Assembly: GCA_964036295.1 (NCBI GenBank)
Contig: OZ038464.1
Location: 186,001 to 250,000 of the forward strand
Direction: 5' to 3'
DNA from: Plumapathes pennacea
Taxonomy: Eukaryota; Cnidaria; Anthozoa; Antipatharia; Myriopathidae
DNA length: 64,000 nt
How positions within the stretch are numbered: position 1 is the stretch's first letter; every line of letters starts with the position of its first letter. This document shows, one piece after another, positions 35,882 to 55,800 of the stretch. The notes beneath the pieces were generated by a model, which searched no databases, had not been told where the DNA came from, and worked only from the letters and a program-made list of their open reading frames with translations. The translations under genes and the position numbers were made by a program.

Positions 35882-37699
35882 GGGCTGATCGCTTCCGCCA
35901 CCCTTGAAATTTAGATTTTAGATGTCAATTTAGTACGTAGCACTGAAAGTAAAATGCAAACATTTTTAGACGTTTTTAAAATGTTCTGTTTGGTCAAACA
36001 AATCAGAGTGCTCCAGGGACGGAGGTGAGGGTAAAAATCTACAAAATGCGTGTGGGGTGGGGTAGCAGAGTCGGATGAAAACCGGGGCCAAAGGAGACGA
36101 GATTTGTGAAGTTCAAATCTAATATATATTTCGCTTCGCTTTGTAAAAAAAAGTGTAAAAATAATTTAAACATTTCTTCCCCTTTATAGCACACTGTTGT
36201 CGGTCAGTTGTATGCGTACTACTGACATGCGTAGACGAGTCACAAAAATAGACCAATGAAGGTAAATAAAAAGTGATGCACTTCGTGTGTGTGTTGTTTG
36301 ATCGTGTTATCTCTGTGGGTTTTGGCGCAAAGACGTTCTTTGCAGGGGATGATCAGGGACTCGGAAGTCGATATAAAAACACGCAGTGCAAACAACCGTA
36401 CTCATGACAATTCCAGGTGGCCAAATGAACACAGCAGCAATCCAAAACAAAACATTCTTGACCTTGTTAGATATGCCTTTTGGCGTACCTGCGCAACTTT
36501 CATTTCCCGAGCAAGTTTTAAAAAGATTGACAAATCTGTCAGACGTTAATTTATACGTGATACATCTGCACCTGATGAAACGATCCTTCATGCACTAAAA
36601 TTAATAAATGTTTGTCAGGTTTGGACATGTACTGATGTCTCGGAGTACCAGGCAAGAAAACGATGCAAATAAATAAAACGACTTCAAGAGATAAGGCTGT
36701 TGTCACGAACGAGACGTCTCCATTGAGCGTAATCCGGGTTTAGTTTTAGCGTGTGAATACGTTTCAAGGACCACATCCTACAGCAGGAGGGAACACTGGT
36801 TAATTTCGATTTATAAATAGACTGTTTTACGCACATAAATTTTTGAATTATGTATTGTCAACACCCCAAGTGCATTAATGAGTGAAAAGTACGGACCGAC
36901 TTCCTGTCTGGCTGTTTTATTCTTTTTCCTGCACAAATTCTCCGTTCCTTCATGAGTAGCTGGCGTTTTGAACTTTGTTAAATCTAGTTTTTAAACTTGT
37001 TGTTGGTCTCGATCCAACAGTGATTCAATCAAGCAGCGTTCTTCAGTGTTGCGATATAACAGTTTTTCAGTTACTTGACCTCTAGCCGTGCTCTATTTTG
37101 CGTGTCGTGTTTCATCTGATTTTTTATTTTTATGTCATTTTTTGCCACTTTTCACACAAACACAGGGAGAAAAGAATTTATCAACCTTATGAAAACTGTA
37201 TTACACAGTGTAAAGCCAACATGATTTGTTTTGCTCGTTTTTGCTCGCCCCATGTGGAGAGAATTGAATTTCCTTCAGGCGGATGTCATGAAACGGCTGA
37301 CCAGACCGTCTGAACGTCTTTCGAGTGTCGGCAAGGAATACAAGAGTTTAGTGTATTTAAAATGAGGTTATAATTGAGTTAAAGCAGATAGATCACCGCC
37401 AGACGTTTTTTCCGAGAAGAAAACAGGAGAGAAAATGAGAATGCGGGCCTCGGAACAAGTTTGTGTTGTGTATTGATGAGGAGGGGGAGGGGTTGGTGGT
37501 CCGACTGAGAACATGGCTTAACTTTCTTCTGTTTATCCTCGCAGTGACGGCTCGATGACAGGATTTGTCGAAACGACACATTTTTTGCCGCGTTGCATTC
37601 TGGGAAGGCTCGGAGCTTTATATGCCGCCGACCTAACATGATCATCTTTCAAGCTGTCCAGTATTTTATCGGCAAACAAGCCTGACTTTGACCCTCGAC
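35882..37699. other. TBATA 3' UTR and ZCCHC24 promoter region
   Basis: AATAAA at 36265-36270 is a plausible TBATA poly(A) signal (about 385 nt after the stop). The rest lacks coding resemblance; ZCCHC24 5' UTR is expected close to 37700. Confidence 0.45.
36265..36270 (+). terminator. Candidate poly(A) signal AATAAA for TBATA
   Basis: Canonical hexamer, first one found after the TBATA stop codon on the plus strand. Confidence 0.4.
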
Positions 37700-42943
<5,244 letters not shown>

Positions 42944-44505
42944 TCGTTTAAAGTCCCTCCCAGAGCGCACCTGCGTCTGTTTTGATTGACTACTGAGTAG
43001 TTAAGGGGAAATCCCCGCTTATTTGGATTAATGGTTCATATTTTTTTGCATATAATCGTGTTTTTGCCTTGGTTGATAATCTGTTTTATGGGTTTGGCAA
43101 AAATTTCCAGCTACCATGTAGTAGAAGCGTTTGATTATTTACGCTTGGGTTATAAATTTATCGTAGAGAGTTTCGCGGAGCGGGGATATTATTTTAGACG
43201 GTTGTTGTAGTAAATATTGTGACGCACCTTGGCTCCTTATTTGGTAACTCCTACCAGCACCTGTAAAGTTGTTTTATGAAATGTTAGATTTCTTAAATCC
43301 TTTACTGGCTTATCAGTCTGGGAATTTGCTTAGCTACCTTAATGAACATATTTAAAATGAATCATCACTTTAGCAGTGCAGTTTAGCAACCCTCTCTTGA
43401 ACACCTGAAAATTATTGGATGTTTAATTATTCGGTACCTGGTTATAGTTCTTTTTTGTTTGTTTCGGCTCCGCTGCTAACGTACACGACCACGAAGAGGT
43501 TTGTGGAAGAAACTTCAATGACAACAGCAGTGAGCATTTGAAGATAAGAGGCCCTCTCAGCCAACTTAATCTTTTTGTTTACGTCTGAAATTGTGTAAAA
43601 AATCCAAGATAAATTTGGTTCCTAACACGAAAAAACGAAAAAACCTAACAAATCAATAGCTTTAAGTATCACTTTAAGTCAAAAGAAACCAGTCTTCTCA
43701 AACGTGGATTGATAATTCATCTTTTGACTTTCGAGCGGATCAAGGAATTCGCGCTCAAAGGGCTTTAGTCGAGAGGGCCCGTTTAATCTTTGCTTTTTTT
43801 CACCTATTATGATTAGAGCCAAATCGCGGTTTTAAACTGGTTGAAAACCTGTTTCTTTTAGTGGCCAGGCATATTTTTTACTGCGTTACGAAAACCATTG
43901 GTTGTAATTTCAGACCATTACAATATCTATATACAAATCGGAACGCTTTTTTAGTTTTGTGCTAAAACGAGAAATCTTGCGCAACATTGCACTTCATCCT
44001 TTTAACTTTATCACTCCAGGATATCGTTGACAAAAGTGGCGGACTTTGTTCTGTAACAACATCTCTAAAGTATTTTCTTTTAATTTATTGACATTTCGAT
44101 TTGTGAACAGTTAGAACATCGTTCTTTTTTGCTTTTCTTTTTGTTTTTGTTTTTCTCAAATTTAATGATGAGATTGCACTGACTGAACAAATGCTGTTTT
44201 TGCGGGGAGTCAATAACAGTTTCATCGTTCTATATGGAACTAATATCGCTTCATTATCTGCATTTCCGTGCTTGCATGCATCTCCTATCATTTAGAGTGG
44301 GCTACAGTTTAGTGTGGCTGGTTGAAGTTAGACCGAAAGTCTTACAGGGATAGAAACACCAGCAAGTGTGCGAAGAATATTTTGCATTTCTTTTCAGGTC
44401 TGTCAGATGCTGTTTATTATTATTGGTGTTGTTGTTGTTGTTGTTTTATCCTTCAAAAAGACTAAAGTCCATAGCGGACGGTAATATAGAGTGAAGACAA
44501 AGTCT

Positions 44506-44511
44506 AATAAA
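44506..44511 (+). terminator. Candidate poly(A) signal AATAAA for ZCCHC24
   Basis: Canonical hexamer in TCTAATAAAAGTC; distance from the stop makes it tentative. Confidence 0.3.
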
Positions 44512-44749
44512 AGTCATTCTTGAACTTGCAGTTGTATTATATTTTCGGCTTCAGGAATACGAAAAACAAAACAAACAACAACCTGACCTATGTGCGTCAC
44601 AGAAACCGAAACTTCTCACGGAAAAAAATGTCAACGAGTAAAGCATGGCGGCAAAATGTTTTTCGAAACAATCCGTTTGACTCGTTTGACTTGTTTTACT
44701 TGATTTTAGGCGTAGGGCCCTCTTGCCGTGTATCTAGTGAATTTCGTGT

Positions 44750-44920
44750 TGTTTTGTTGAAGTTTCCGTAAATTTTCGGTTAACTTTCGTTGAAGTTTCC
44801 GTGAAGTTTCGGTTAAATTTCGTTGAAGTCTCCGTAAAGTTTCGTTGAAGTTTCGTTGAAGAGTTCCGTAAAGTGTCGGTTAAGTTTCGGTGAACTTCTG
44901 TAAAGTTTCGGCGGAGTGGG
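44750..44920. repeat. ~33-bp tandem repeat
   Basis: Units of GTTGAAGTTTCCGTAAAG and TTTCGGTTAAATTTC. Read on the minus strand they give repeated NFTETSTKxNR, but nothing indicates a gene. Confidence 0.75.
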
Positions 44921-45538
44921 AAGCTCACTAAACTGTTACGCAATGACTGTGTTGAAGTCGCTTGCCAGTGGACCGTCTGTGACTTGTCAAAACAAAAAAA
45001 TACCTCGAATCAACAGGTCGCAATTCTGGTTTGTAGGAAGTCTTGCTTTTTCCTTTAACGCCCACATGCGTTATATACCATAAATGGTCTGAAAGTTAGT
45101 CAAAAAGAGGAAATTGTTGGCATAAAATGAAGGTCATAAAGGAAGTTGAAACAGTTCATGCTTTCCGTGCCACTGGGTAGATTAATTACACGGTGATTTA
45201 AAATGTCCGACTTTGAAGTTTGCGAATAAATTAGGAAAAATGGGAAAAGTGTGCACGTAAAAAAGCAAAATATCTGAGGAAACTCTCACCTGGCTTTCTC
45301 CAGTTTTTTCCGGAATAATCCAGAATGTTTTTCAATCAAGTTCCTCAGATTCCGTTCAAGAAAGGTGTGTCACTTTGGTCTGTGCCAATGGAATGGTTTC
45401 CTGTTGTCAACTATTGTTCCCTCGACCAATGAGAAGCGCGCACTGCTCTTGTTCATGAGCTGTCGTCTCGAAGAGAGAGCGTGCGAGTTTAGTGGAGAAC
45501 AGGGCGACAGTTTCAAAGCTGTTTGTAGTTTAACAGCC

Positions 45539-48500
45539 ATGGCTGGACAAATTTATGAAGTTCAGCTCGAAGGCGGTGGTCCATGGGGTTTTAGATTGCA
45601 GGGAGGCAAAGATTTTGGCCAGCCTCTGATTATAGCGAAGGTATTCGAGCTTTGCGTTATTTCTCGTGGCCGAACAAGATATTGTAATTGCTAATGTTTA
45701 TTTTGCTATTGCCGTTTCTTCTCTGGTGGTAGACTGCTCCGTAACTTCAGTTTGTTGTGTAATACTTTCTGCAGATAACTCCTGGAGGAAAAGCATCGAA
45801 TTGTGGAGTAAATCAAGGTGAAACGATCCTGGAAATTGCCAATCACTCGACAGAGGAAATGACTCATTTCGATGCTCAAAATGCAATACGAAGGGCTGGG
45901 CAAACTCTTCAACTACGGCTTCAGAGGTTAGCAAAAAAAGTAGCTTTTTGCTCAAGTTTATTCCCTCACAGACGTAACATTCACTGTCAATCCTTTTGAA
46001 AGCTCTCCACAAAGCTTCAAGTGAGCAATACACAATCGCATTCCCACACACTGTAGAAAATGAGAGCAGCTACTATATCTCCCGTTGTGTAATAGCTGTC
46101 TGGGTATTTTTTTTTTCTTTTTTATGCAAAGCTAATCAGGTGAGATCAAATGAAAGTTATAAATTCACGTTTTTGCTTGTAAAGTAACTTAATCGATCGT
46201 CTTTCTTTTCGTTTCTGTTTATTCTGTTAACGTTTATTTTACTTTTTGTTGCATTTCCTGCGGTTTTTATGTATTGTTTGGCTCTTTAGAAGACTTGTGG
46301 TGATATATAGTCTAGTATTTATTGACCATGGGTATTTGTAAGTGTGAAATTGCGGTCAGATGTTGGCATAAAGATCAGCGCGGAATATGGCATCTCATCG
46401 CCTCTCCCGAGATTAATAATACCTTAATTACTTTAAGCGAACCCTGAAGCGAGATATATTCGTCTTTGGGCACTTCAAAATGAAGACCATACTTTACGAA
46501 AAAACGATAACAAGCGAAAAATCTCTTTTTGAAACGTCGACATCAGATTGTTTGTCAATGAAGACTTGAATTTATTCGCTGATTTTATTTTGTCAGTAAT
46601 TTATGTGTATGCAATTGGTTAATTGTTTAAAGCGTTTCACTGTTTTACAAGAGACCCATATATGGAGAGAAGAAAGCCAAAAAATCCGAACTTGGTGAAG
46701 AATTTCTAGGCGTGATTCATTAATCTTTTACTCAATTTACTGTCTGAAATCAACCATTATTAAGCGCGTTCACTTTTATCGTTGGGTGACCTAGCAGACT
46801 TGTTATTTACGTAAATACGTTATCTGCAACAGTTTATGCAGCAAGTACAGTAATACTGTATACACCACTGAAAATAAATTATTACAGTTAAGTGGGTTTG
46901 ATCTTGTGGTATTTTGAAATTTTGTAAGATATTTAGTACTGTTTTTGGAACAGTACTTTATAATTGTACTCCTTAGAGAGATATACATGTAATACTCAAG
47001 GATTCTAAACCCTACATAGCATAATGAAGTCCACTATACTATAATAAAGACTATCAGCTTCAAAGCCTTCCAGTTTCTGTTTTTGTAATCGTGACAGTTG
47101 AGATTTCTAATCAGATTATCTCCTCAGATTCAGGATCATGTTGAAAAATAAATATTTCAGCACATTTTTGCTCATCAAGCCTATGGCAAATTTGTTCAGC
47201 TGGTTTGAGCATGATCACTGGTACAAAACTCTGAATACATGTGAAAGTCGAACTTTTTTAGTAAATGCATCAGTGTTGCTACTTTGATATTGAGACATAA
47301 TTTAACTGATATTTAAGCATGCAAGACTGAATTTCATACTACAGTAAGAATTCTCAGTGTTATCAAAAGCTTTTCAATATTTTGGAATCTAGAAATAATC
47401 CCTTCTGTACGATATTACCAGTATTGTATTTAGACAGTACATACATGCAGGTGTAGCATTTTCTACTTTCCGTTGGTTTGTTGATATTGGACACAAAATG
47501 ATTAAAAGCATTTGTACATAAGATTGCATTTCGTTTCCAAGTATGTGTCTCCCAAATAATATTGTCAGGTTAGAAAGTTTAGCAAAATATGAACTTGTTA
47601 AGCAGTGATGAGCCAAATCTAACAGTTCATCCTCGTGGCTTACAGGACTTCAAAGGCAGAGGGAAAAACTCTGGTTGTGACAGAAACGGTCCACTCTGCT
47701 AAAGTAGATCACAAATATAATGCAGTGCCAAAGCCGTTTGGCCAGTCTTCACCAACACCGTCACACCAACCTGTACAGGCAAACCCACCAGCTTCAAGCA
47801 CAGCACGCAAGATTCCTCAAGCTCAAGCTCCTCCGACCATGCGGACCGGTCCCCCTGGAGTCAACCCAGTTGCTCCTGCAGCACCAGCTCACCGTGGACC
47901 GCCGGCACGCCCCATGAATAATGTGCATACTCGGTGAGCAAGTCTTCACCTGCTCAAGTAGTGTTAACTGAGAGTTTTTGGATGTAGAAACTTCTCTGTC
48001 AGCATGTATCTTAGCAGGATATCAAATGCCAAGTTCTCCACACTGTGATATTATGTCTGGTAAGAAACTGAAGCAGAAAATTGAAATAGATCAATCTTGG
48101 GAGTGAAAGGGTTAAGATTCAGGAGCAGGAGTGGCTCAGTTGGTTAGTGTGCGACCATTGGAGCGAGAGGTTCACGGTTCGATCCTCAGTAACTTCAACT
48201 TCTGTTTAGACTCCTCTGTTCTGTGTAGCTTGAGCTTTAACTCTTTCAGGACCGCGCGGCCTATATCGGTCACCCATGACTGATGCGGTCATGAGCATAC
48301 AGAAAATCCCCTTTGCATCAGAAACGTTTGAAATTCGCTGTACAGCGTCACTAGGAAATTATCCAATCACTGACCAAATTTTAAATAGATCAGAACAGTG
48401 ATTGGTCAGCTTTGGCCATTGAAAGTTACATCACTGTGGACCGCTTGACGATGCAAGATGGCTACGAATGCGAAGCAACTGAAACCGTCGAAATTTCATG

Positions 48501-51500
48501 ATTTGGAAGGAGTTATTGCTTTTGTTCAACAATCCGATAATAATAGTGTCATATATACTGTTTCTGTGGGATATGCAGTGGAGAGGAGTCAAAAATTGTT
48601 CGCTAGCTTATGAATTTCAACTGCGAGTGAAGGTGAGTAATGCTGACATTACTATATTGTCCGAAGAGAAATGATGTTTTCTTATGCAAATGTCGCTCAG
48701 ATCCCGTTCAAAGCATTTGCCGTGGTTTCAAGAAAATGTATTGAAAGTAAAATTGCACTGATTCGATCCAACAAACAGAAAAAAGACGTGGTTAAACTTA
48801 CGGCCATGTCACAGACCGCATGGTGTGAATTATCAGCTGACTGTGAATTATCTGTGGCGCACCACGCCAATATTGTCCTTGTAGAGCGGATTCACAGTTC
48901 TGTTTTTGTAGTTATGTTGTGTGTGTGCCACTGATCGATTATTTTCTCGATGGTTTTTGCATACAATTTGATGCAATGGGTTTGTTGACAGAAGGAGACA
49001 TAAGACATTCGATCGTCTGGCAAACAAAGTATGTTTACGTTTGCAACTATACTGTTTAGGACCTGTTCAAACGTTGGCCGTGTTCTCAAGAACCTGCTTT
49101 GAAAGTGAAAATTGCAATAATTCGACTTGACAAGCATAAAAACGGCAAAAAACATAGCAAATTTACGATCGCATCACAGACCACATGGCGTGTGTTATCA
49201 GCTGACAAATGGCGCCATGCCAGCTCGTAAATCAAACTTTGCATGTTGTTTGATGTTTCTCGAAGATTTTTGCTTGCTATGGACTCTCAATATTATCCCA
49301 CGTATTAAAATTTTTGCATTTGTCTAACATTCTGCTTTTGTTCTGGGCACTGTTGTCATGGTGATTGTGTAAATACAATCCAGTCAGTTTATCATTTTAG
49401 TGTGGAATTCCAGTTTTCATTTTGATCATTTTTGCTGGGTTTTTCTTATAAGAGTACTGTTTTTCACCAGAATCACCATGATCATAGTAGAATAAGGGGA
49501 TCACAGAAACATGTACCAATCATACTTTGGAGTATTGCATCTAATATTTCTGATACTTTTTCTTTCTGTATATAGGTTCTGGGTGGCATGGGTTCAATTC
49601 TGTGGCAGATGATGTTGTGGTTCACCCACCCTGGCAGTGTGCTAATGTCCTTTCATAATCTTCGGTGTAGCCTTGCCTCACAGTATAATGTAGATTACCC
49701 AGCCAAAAAAAATAAAATCATGACTTTTGGACATTTTTGCACCATTTACTTTCTGCGAGGGACTTTTTTTGTGGTGAACTCTTATCATTTTTACGGATAG
49801 TGTAGTAGGTGAAATAATGCAGCTTGCTTATCCATGTTTCACTTCAATATCTTTCCCATGAGAACAATCAGCATTGCTGCATAAATTACTATCCTATATT
49901 ATGTTTGTAAAGTGTTATTTCTGAACATTATGATGTTCATTGACAAACTATGCAAATATGGTATTTCCAGCAAGTGGTACGTCAGAGTTCCAAAATCATA
50001 AACCTACCTTCCTTTCATCAGATTTCAGCCAAACTTGCAGAGCAAGTTGCCAAGATAATAAGCAAACTTTCTGTGCTTCAAAATTTGTTTCAGAACAAAA
50101 TTTGGCCAACTCAGGTTTCATTTTGTCTATCTGCGGAGTTCATTTTTGCTAATTTATGCTAATTATATGTTAATTTATTCACATACACAGGGGTTTATTG
50201 TCAAAAACAACTTTTCATCATGAAGTACATCTATTAGGCTTTCCAAAGAGCCATGCTAATCTATGTTCCTCCAAATATTTGTTTTTTTATTAATTTTCTT
50301 GTAAAAGTACCATTTTTTCTTGGTTTTCTCACGGTCTTGAAAGAGTTAAATACCCTTAAAATGGAGCACTGACAGAGAAGGGAGGGGGGGGTAGAGGGCA
50401 CACCGTCGGCTTCCATTGATAACAGTTCTCAGAACTGACGGAACTGCCGACGTTAAATAAAAGCACTTTACCTTTTACTTTAGGTTATTGGTATTGTGCA
50501 TTCAGTTTTAAGTCCAATTTTCAGCTCTGCCTTAGCTCAACTTGTCACTCAGGAGTGATCAACTTCGATATTCTCCTCAAATTCCTCACCAGAGATATGT
50601 CATACAGTGTACAGAGCTTGGCTTTTGATAGCTTGTTTAGATGAAAGTTTGTATAAATTTGACTGCATAGCTTAGCAAACTTGTGTAATACAGTGATGGT
50701 AATCTATAAACAGCCAGTACAGTTTGTATGTACAGTAAACTGGTGTTGATAGATTTGTAATGAAGTCTTATATGTCACAGGGATATGGCTGATGGACACT
50801 CGCATGTTAACAGAACTCAGCATGTTGAAGATGAAGATCTGGTAAATCGCTTCAAGTTTAACATCAGTGATGATGGTGACGGTATGTGGAGAAATGCAAT
50901 CCCGTTAGAACTAGTGCCTGTAGAATCAGTGTGACTAATATTAAAACAATGTGTTTGTTTGATATTTGAAGCTTGACATATTAGTGTAGATAAGCTATCA
51001 ACAATAAGCCCCTCCAGAACTTCTGTAAATGTTTAATTCCGTGTTTGCAGTTGAACAGGAGCATTGGGGTCATCCACCTGACCCAAATGTGCAGTCCAAA
51101 TCCTTCAAGAATCTGATGAAACATCTGGATCATGAGGGAACTGAAGGTGAGTTGCCCAATAATTCAAATTCAAATTCTTCTAACCTTTTGTATGGCAAAA
51201 TAATGTAAGGTATGGTTCAGCTTCTGTCTTCTAACAAATGCCAGATTTCCTAACTGTACATATCTGTGGTCAGAATTTGGTAGGAGAAGTTTCAGATTGA
51301 TCATATCTGGGAATGATTGATCAGTGATTTTCTCTTGTAATCTCAAATTAACATCACACAATATGGAGAATTCAGTATAAACTACTTGCCCAAAAGCTGA
51401 TTAAACAATTAATTCTTGCTGCATCAACCCATACAGTTTTTTCTTGTATGGTTAATACTTTCACTCCAGAGCTCCCAAACTCAAAATACAGATTCTCCCA

Positions 51501-52842
51501 TTCTTTTCAGAGAAAATGTATGAGTGATATAGGGAGAATTGATAATTTAATCAGCTTTCATCTTAGAAAAAGGATCAAAAGCCAAGTTCTTCTTTGCATG
51601 ATATGTTTCTGACAAGAAACTGAAGGTGAGAGAATTTTCATTAAAGGAGCGAAAATTTTTAGTTACAAGTAACTTGCCGTACAGTGTAGACTTGCAGTGC
51701 ATCGGCATCCCCTCACCTCCCCCCTAATGTTGAGTATTTTGCCCTGGCAGACTTCCCCCCTCCTCCCCCTGAGGCATTCCAGCCTGAAGAAGAAGAAGAT
51801 AATAAACAAGTTCAGTCACGAAGCTTCAAATTCCTGCAGGACACCGTCAGCTCTGGAGGTCAGTTTGTTCTCTTTGTTCAGGATTGCCTGAGATTTATTC
51901 TCTGTGGCTTTCCTCCTTCTTTTGCCCTTCCTTCTCTTTCTGTCTGAAATCACTGTCTGTCTCTCAGTCCCTATGTTTCTTGGGCCTGTTTGTTTTTGTC
52001 CATACCAGTCACCAGGATTGGTGCTGTAATCTGTCCTATAATGTAAACCTGCTGCATGGCCACTCCATTATTACAGTCACCTCATTATTACTGCCACTTT
52101 TTTTGTCCCAAACAAACAAATTCCCTTGTCATTTTCCTATCTGAAAACGCTGTTAATATGGCTACCCCATTAGTATGGGCAGATTTTTATATCCCGATGG
52201 TGGATGTGGTAGGCTACACGGTTCATAATAAGCTTGGGGTTGTTTATGTTTGTCATGGAGATTGTTATATTATCCTAACCAGATTGTTGAGTATTATCCA
52301 GACAATAATTCTTGAGTTGTAATGAACTGTTCTCCCATCCATTAGAGGCTGCTCCAAGTGTATTTTCAAGAGCAACTGAAGACCGCAGCAAGCCGTCCAC
52401 AACTCCGCTGCCACCAATGTACAGACCCAAGCCTCCTGTAATCAGACCAGCAGTTCAGATCCGGCCAGTGGGAAACTCCCCTGTGGCAGGACGTCCAGGG
52501 CAACCTCAGCCAGTAGCACTGCCAGGGATGGTGCAGATGGCTCCGGTGCAATCCTCTCCCTCCCGTGCACCGTCCTCTCCACCACACAATGCTCCATCAT
52601 CTGCCAGGACACCCTCTTCACCGACCGGGCAACAAGAAATCAAGAGATCTCCCATAAAGCCGGGTGGGTCCCAACCAGTGCCTGAAGGGACACGCACTCC
52701 GTATTGTGCTGGCTGTGGAGAAGAAATCTTGTGAGTCTTTGTTTATATATTCTTGAGGGTATTTGGGCTCTAATGGACAACATGTTGATTTATCAGTATC
52801 TTTTAGCATCCTGCTCTTCTTCTTTTTCTTCTTCTTCTTCTT

Positions 52843-52873
<31 letters not shown>

Positions 52874-55800
52874 TTATTATTATTATTATTATTATTATCA
52901 TCAGTTTGGTTATATTTTTGTTGTGGTTATTTTTATGGTTTGCCACTTGTATCTTGATTAAATGCTAGTATCTTCACAATCCACAATATTACAATGTAAC
53001 ATTGTGTAGTCTTGAGTTTCATTCTAAAGTTTGCCATTTGTTCTTCAGTGGGCCATTTGCATCTGCAATTGGTAAGACTTGGCATCCAGACCACTTTGTG
53101 TGTGATGTTTGTGGCGTATCCCTCCAGTATCAAGGCTTTATGGAGGAAGAAGGAAAGGTGTATTGTGAAAGTGACTACAACAGATTCTTTGCCCCACACT
53201 GTGCCACGTGCAAGCAGCCCATTGCTGGGGTAAGTTGAAATATTAATTTCTGCTTCAGTTCTACTTTTCTGTCTCTTCTAAGATCCAAATGCAGATTCTC
53301 CCAACCATTTTTAAGAAGAAAATACATGAATGATGTTAGTTATCAAAAGCCGAGTTTCTCTTATTGTATGATGTATCTCTGGTTAGAGGCTGAAGTTAAT
53401 CACTCAGTGTTGGGAGTATCAAAGGATGGCCGAGATAGTCTCTGATGGTATTGGCTCACACATTTCTCAGTGAGCACAACATCAAAATGTATTTTTGAGA
53501 ACAGTCCTTTTCAATATGTGAATCTGGTCATTTTTTGACTGCTGATAGCCCTAACCTTTGCTTGTCATACGTGCTTGCCCATGTCTTTTTCCTTTTTTAA
53601 TCTTCTGTATATTTTTCTCTCTTTCACTTGCACTAACACCACTAATTAATATTCATGTATGTGTGCACTTGCTTATTCTGTGTGTTTTAGCTCAAACATC
53701 TGTACTAGTCTTATCCTGCTAGCCCTTAAAAGGGGAAAGGGGGATATTAGCAGAGAGGAAGAGTCTTTATCAGTAACAGTATAGATGTATCCCTTCATGT
53801 TTGTTGAAAAAGCAAACTTTGATATACAGTACAGCACAGTAGTTTACGAAAACTATAAAAAACAAAAAACAAAAAAAAAAACAAAAAAAAAAAAAAAAAC
53901 AGGCATGATGGTGTACAGATTTGTAGATATTTTCCTCAGTAAAGTGAAACACTGAATAAATAACTTACATGTACTTGCTAAAACAAATTTTGAAGCTTTA
54001 TAATTAAAGTCTGGATATTTAACGCTTATATTCTAAAGAATACTTGTGGTGCTACAGCCCATTAGTAAGTGTAATATTAAGGTGAGATTTTCTAAATGAC
54101 ATATTTTCAGTGAATCAAATATTGATGGTTACAAATTTGTGATTTGTAAGAAGTACATGTAACTGCTCAGAAATTCTAAATTTAGATTAATAGAGCTCCC
54201 AAGCTTGAAACGTAAATTGTTTAGCACAGGCATTTAACTGGGAAATGCATGGGGGTGCTGATAGTTTCTTCAACTTTTGTCCAAAAAGATATTGAAAGCC
54301 GTTGTTTTTTTTTTTTTTTTTTTTTTTTTGAGAAGATTGAGGTTGATCACTTCAGTCTAAGAGGGAAAGTGTTAAGTGATTCTGTAGGCTCCAAGAAATT
54401 GGATATTAGACAAGTCTGCATGCTTTGTAGGAAAGTTTAGAACTTAGGTGTGTAGATATAAGCAACGATTGATAGAATTTATTTTGATCTACTGATTAAG
54501 TGGATGGTATCAGATGGATTTTGTGCATGCTGATGACAGTTATCTGTAACTATGGCTCTGTTTTGTGAGAATCATACTGCATTTGCTGCACCTGCACTGC
54601 CCATATAGAAAGAACATTTTTATTCTGTCACAGATTTATGTTTTCATAAGCACAAAGGACAACAGAAGTGGCATTCCATTTCTATGCATTAATCTGCATC
54701 CATCAAACTAACAAAAATTTTCAAAAGCAAGAAAGTGATAAATTCAGTCAACCCACAGAAAATAACAGATCATTGTTGATATTTCAATAAACTCTTCAGA
54801 TTCATCTCGGCCAAACTTTGAAGAGAAAACGGGTGACATCTTTTCTTGAAATTTAGCCCAAGACAATCATAAAATGCATGTTATTTGATTACTTTTCAGG
54901 CCAAGAGCCTGCACAAGTGCCCAAAAGCTGTACCAGCCCCCAGCGGTGATATGCTAAGATCTCTGAGGGCTTCATTTAAGGGAACTAAGTCTGGAAAAGA
55001 AGACAAACCCGCTGTAGCTAAGCAAATGAAACCTAGATTCAATAATGCCTTGATGCTGAGACGAGGCTCGGAAGATAGCCCTACAAGTCCCCCTACAAAA
55101 TCCCCAACATCTCCTTTTGCTGTAGACTATTTGCATCGAATTTCTTCAGTTGAAGACAATAAGACTAAATTTTCGCCTCCGGTCGTTAACAGACCTAGCG
55201 GTAACTTTGGTGATATTAAGTCTGGTTTAGCTTCTGTGAGGGAAAAAGTTGATGCACTGAAAGAGTCCATTCACAAGGTTACAGAACTAGAGAAAGAGTT
55301 CAGTACTGCTATACCCCAAGCAAACAGACGTTATGTTGATGCAATGGATACCATCACTGACATACAGAGAAAAATTGCCACCAGAGAGGAGAAACTGTGG
55401 AAAATAGAAAGGAATTTGAAAATGCGAGAGGGAAAAGTGTTAGAGAGACAGAGAACTGTGGAAGAAAACGTAACCCTGAAACATAGAATTGAACGTGAAA
55501 AGACAGAGAATATAAAGGATGGACAAACGATGAGACAACAGATCAGACAGTTTGCTGCTATGCGAGAATCTGCTCTGGTGCAACTTCGTGATGCCAACAC
55601 ACAAGCTGTCCAGTTTCAGATGGCAATACAGAAGGCAGAGCAGCGGCGTGACCGAGCCACAAGAAGACTGCGGTTATTAGAAGATGCTCTGGATGCCTGC
55701 AAGAAACGAATCAGAGACCTGCAGTTCAAATCAAGCCACAAAGTAGTCAGGACAGACAACCAACATCTCAAACTGAATGACTTGGAAGATGCAATTGCTA

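Larger units (their letters stand above)
42944..45538. other. ZCCHC24 3' UTR and PDZ-LIM promoter region
   Basis: A candidate AATAAA at 44506-44511 would give a 3' UTR of about 1.56 kb. A short-period repeat follows at 44750-44920. No other coding gene recognised before the PDZ-LIM start codon. Confidence 0.45.

Noticed and set aside
44734..44943. Minus-strand peptide with repeated NFTETSTK
   Set aside because: Simple consequence of a 33-bp tandem repeat; no signal peptide, splice context or family match.
48125..48200. Functional tRNA gene
   Set aside because: A and B boxes are present but the acceptor stem does not pair; more likely a SINE head.
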